The position numbers were made by a program, and so were the translations under genes. Source: an uncultured Pseudomonadales bacterium (GTDB taxonomy: Bacteria > Pseudomonadota > Gammaproteobacteria > Pseudomonadales > Cellvibrionaceae). Taken from it: a DNA stretch of 7,511 nucleotides. The stretch covers positions 1 to 7,511 of the forward strand of contig CALIUX010000051.1 in assembly GCA_938048505.1 (NCBI GenBank), in the 5' to 3' direction. Below, one piece after another: positions 6,045 to 7,511 of the stretch (position 1 is its first letter; every line of letters starts with the position of its first letter). The notes under the pieces are model-generated. The model saw only the letters and a list, made by a program, of their open reading frames with translations. It did not search any database and was not told the origin of the DNA.

Positions 6045-6716
6045 TTATTTAGGTCGATCTTGTAAATCGGGCGTACATTGATCTAGTTCATCAAGTACGG
6101 CTAGTGCTAAGTTAGAGCGACAATCCCACTCTATTTGATCATCTGCAATACGTAAAACAGGCTTAAGTTTTAAATAGCGTTGTTTGCCAATTAACTCACT
6201 CAGACTAACAATAACCATGCCTTCATCGCTTATGCTAAGTCGATCAATATATTGGGTAGCAATAAAATGACTTTCTTTAATGCCAATTTCTGCAAAAGAA
6301 GAGGGCATTGAACCCATGGTTTGAAAGTGTTCCGCAATACTTATCTTGACAATATTGAGTGAGCTTAACGCCTCTTTAGCATATTTGATTGTTCGTTGAT
6401 TGTCTTTTGATGAGCTATTTTGCTCAGAAGATTGGAATGCTTGTGTGCTGCTATAAAGTAGCCATATAACCGATAGCATCACCAACACTAGAGCTACAAC
6501 CCATACAATATTCCTTATTTTTGTCCAGTCTAGGGCTGACGAAGAAGCGCCTTTTTCACTCATTACATCCCTAGCAATAGACTCTACTGTTGAGCGATCT
6601 GTTTCATACACCTCCGAAATTGCATCCAGATAAGCTGATAACACAACCTCATCAGCCTTCTCCCGCTTAACTTGTTCTACGCGGGTGGTAATGTCTTTAA
6701 TGAGTTTTGGGTTCAT
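6045..6716 (-). CDS. Single-pass membrane protein with a type IV pilin-like C-terminal domain
   Basis: This 223-residue protein has three parts. Residues 1-65 are polar and helical (with VVLSAYLDAISEVYETDRS) and probably cytoplasmic. Residues about 69-88 are a transmembrane helix (NIVWVVALVLVMLSVIWLLY). Residues about 108-216 resemble the globular half of type IV major pilins: a helix ending in ISIAEHFQTMGSMPSSFAEIGI, middle strands, then LKLKPVL, IEWDC (Cys199) and a final Cys214 that would close the pilin disulfide loop. It lacks a prepilin peptidase site (Gly followed by Phe-T-L-hydrophobic-E), and its membrane helix lies after a 65-residue domain, so it is unlikely to be polymerised as a normal pilin. 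It may be a pilus-related accessory or a membrane sensor that reuses the domain. The family call rests on pattern similarity read by eye. A weak AAGG site lies about 10 bases before the ATG. Confidence 0.82.
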   Translation of the reverse strand: MNPKLIKDITTRVEQVKREKADEVVLSAYLDAISEVYETDRSTVESIARDVMSEKGASSSALDWTKIRNIVWVVALVLVMLSVIWLLYSSTQAFQSSEQNSSSKDNQRTIKYAKEALSSLNIVKISIAEHFQTMGSMPSSFAEIGIKESHFIATQYIDRLSISDEGMVIVSLSELIGKQRYLKLKPVLRIADDQIEWDCRSNLALAVLDELDQCTPDLQDRPK

Positions 6717-6820
6717 CCGCTTTAAGCCTTAAGGTTTTTGCGTTCAAATGGCATGTTGATGCGTATTTGAAATTTCATTGAATAGCTTACCATGAGCATT
6801 TTTTATAATAGGAGGCTAGT

Positions 6821-6880
6821 ATGCAGTATGGTAGCTTGCGCTTAATTAGGCTGAAAATACTACTTCATACATTTTCTTGA
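6821..6880 (+). CDS. Possible micro-ORF of 19 residues with a strong ribosome binding site
   Basis: An ATG at 6821 is preceded by AGGAGG (6810-6815) at suitable spacing and reads MQYGSLRLIRLKILLHTFS to a TGA at 6878-6880. The peptide is basic and partly hydrophobic. A perfect TATAAT at 6804-6809 abuts the binding site, but if that were the -10 box the transcript would start after the binding site, so the two signals are not compatible. It lies in a gap between minus-strand genes and may be chance. Confidence 0.15.
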   Translation: MQYGSLRLIRLKILLHTFS

Positions 6881-6903
6881 AAAGAAAGCTACTTGCTTAT
6901 ATT
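6877..6903 (+). promoter_or_regulatory. Candidate promoter for the 15-residue micro-ORF
   Basis: TTGAAA (6877-6882) and TATATT (6898-6903) each match the sigma-70 consensus at five of six positions. The spacer is 15 bases, which is short. Transcription would begin near 6910, just before the palindrome at 6912-6925. Confidence 0.3.
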
Positions 6904-6911
6904 GATTTTTA

Positions 6912-6925
6912 CTCCAAATTTGGAG
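6912..6925. repeat. Perfect 14-base palindrome CTCCAAATTTGGAG
   Basis: The sequence is its own reverse complement. As RNA it could fold into a 5-bp stem (CTCCA with TGGAG) closed by AATT. Its right arm contains most of the ribosome binding site TGGAGG (6921-6926) of the micro-ORF starting at 6932. As DNA it could be a dimeric regulator site. Either role is inferred. Confidence 0.6.
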
Positions 6926-6931
6926 GATTTG

Positions 6932-6979
6932 ATGTTATTGATCAAAAGCCTACTAATGTTGTCAGTCATGTTTTTCTAA
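6932..6979 (+). CDS. Possible hydrophobic 15-residue peptide
   Basis: The ATG at 6932 has the strong site TGGAGG five bases upstream, and the frame reads MLLIKSLLMLSVMFF before a TAA at 6977-6979. The product is almost entirely hydrophobic with one lysine, like a very short membrane peptide or a signal-peptide stub cut off by a stop. A promoter-like pair lies at 6877-6903, and a palindrome covering the binding site could mask it in the transcript. No antisense RNA partner or terminator was identified. It could be a small membrane peptide, the remnant of an exported protein gene, or chance. Confidence 0.25.
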   Translation: MLLIKSLLMLSVMFF

Positions 6980-6998
6980 GGGTTCAACTATGGAAGAT

Positions 6999-7499
6999 TT
7001 AGAGATTGACCTTGTTCGTGTCATCATATCGAATCAGGACTTTATCCCCAAATTCTTGTTTGATTTTTTGCTTCAGTAACTGAGTCTTTGGATGATTTGA
7101 GCGGATATGGAAAACAAATCCATCAAAAGCAGGAGAATAACCCACCGATTGAGCCGCTGAAAGGAAATCAGGTTCTAGGCTTTTGAGAAACGCTGTCGTA
7201 GACTCTTTTTCTTCTTCTCTTGTCTTTTTGTTTCCGCAAGAGCGCATGGTAATAATAGTGTACTGGTCAACGGGTTCATACATTGCTTCTGCTAAGGCTA
7301 TTTTGGAAAAATCTGCGTCATAGACAAAATAGATTTTCTTTGCGTATTTTTCTATCACAAAGCCTAAAAAATCATCGTAGTAAGATCTATCCATTTTGAG
7401 ACTGTTAGCGATGATTTGTTTATATATCTCTGCATTTTGAATAATTTCTCTAGTCCGAGTATCAGTGTGTAAATCCTTACGGCACAGTCTTGGTGCCAT
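6999..7499 (-). CDS. Soluble protein of unknown function, 5' end uncertain at window edge
   Basis: The frame ends at the TAA at 6999-7001, and its first ATG in the window, at 7499, gives 166 residues. That ATG has no visible ribosome binding site, and the frame stays open to the window edge, so the gene may begin further out. An internal Met36 is another possible start but also lacks a clear site. The protein has no signal peptide or membrane helix and looks cytoplasmic. The composition is charged, with a strand-like stretch KKIYFVYDADFSKIALAEAM (54-73), a strand TIITMRSC (81-88), a Lys/Glu-rich segment (90-101) and a likely closing strand DKVLIRYDD (152-160). I do not recognise a family. It is transcribed in the same direction as the three downstream minus-strand genes but is separated from them by 282 bases. 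Confidence 0.7.
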   Translation of the reverse strand: MAPRLCRKDLHTDTRTREIIQNAEIYKQIIANSLKMDRSYYDDFLGFVIEKYAKKIYFVYDADFSKIALAEAMYEPVDQYTIITMRSCGNKKTREEEKESTTAFLKSLEPDFLSAAQSVGYSPAFDGFVFHIRSNHPKTQLLKQKIKQEFGDKVLIRYDDTNKVNL

Positions 7500-7511
7500 C
7501 GGCTGAGGTTC

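Noticed and set aside
6804..6809. Perfect TATAAT as a promoter for the 19-residue micro-ORF
   Set aside because: It directly abuts the AGGAGG site, so a transcript starting from it would lack the binding site. No good -35 box lies at 16-18 bases.
6990..7079. Plus-strand 29-residue frame starting ATGGAAGATTTAGAG
   Set aside because: It is antisense to the 3' end of the minus-strand gene ending at 6999 and has no ribosome binding site.

Overview
The window looks like chromosomal DNA of a Gram-negative bacterium, most likely a gammaproteobacterium and plausibly a marine one of the Cellvibrionaceae type. The pointers are a moderate, rather AT-rich base composition, a lipoprotein with a long serine-rich linker just after its lipobox, a Tat-exported partner protein, and a membrane protein with a type IV pilin-like C-terminal domain. 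The taxonomic placement is an inference; no marker gene is present.

Left part (1-824): the 3' end of a plus-strand gene, perhaps a DUF5666-type beta domain, is followed by a short heptamer tandem repeat and a strong intrinsic terminator. The rest of this 547-base gap holds a minus-strand stretch (about 426-706) that reads like a decayed or frameshifted coding sequence or a dispersed repeat, followed by a leader region with a weak candidate promoter.

Centre (825-4515): a clear two-gene operon. The first gene is a 749-residue lipoprotein with two CxxCH haem-c motifs and the PSD3/PSD5/PSD4/PSCyt3/PSD2 domain order (DUF1587, 1595, 1592, 1588, 1585). Thirteen bases later comes a 475-residue Tat-exported protein of the DUF1552 (HXXSHH) family. 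Both products act outside the cytoplasmic membrane. Their biochemical role is not established for the families; a paired redox role is plausible because one partner carries haem and the other is exported by the route used for folded proteins.

Right part (4516-7511): four 17-base tandem repeats and a long bidirectional terminator separate the operon from genes that all lie on the minus strand and converge on it. In minus-strand transcription order these are a soluble protein of unknown function at the right edge (6999-7499, possibly running out of the window), a single-pass membrane protein with a pilin-like C-terminal domain (6045-6716), a membrane-anchored periplasmic protein with a closely spaced Cys pair (5199-5930), and a small secreted four-cysteine protein (4725-5075). 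The gap 6717-6998 contains two possible plus-strand micro-ORFs with strong ribosome binding sites. One encodes a 15-residue hydrophobic peptide whose binding site lies inside a perfect palindrome. No tRNA, rRNA, CRISPR array or intact mobile element was seen.
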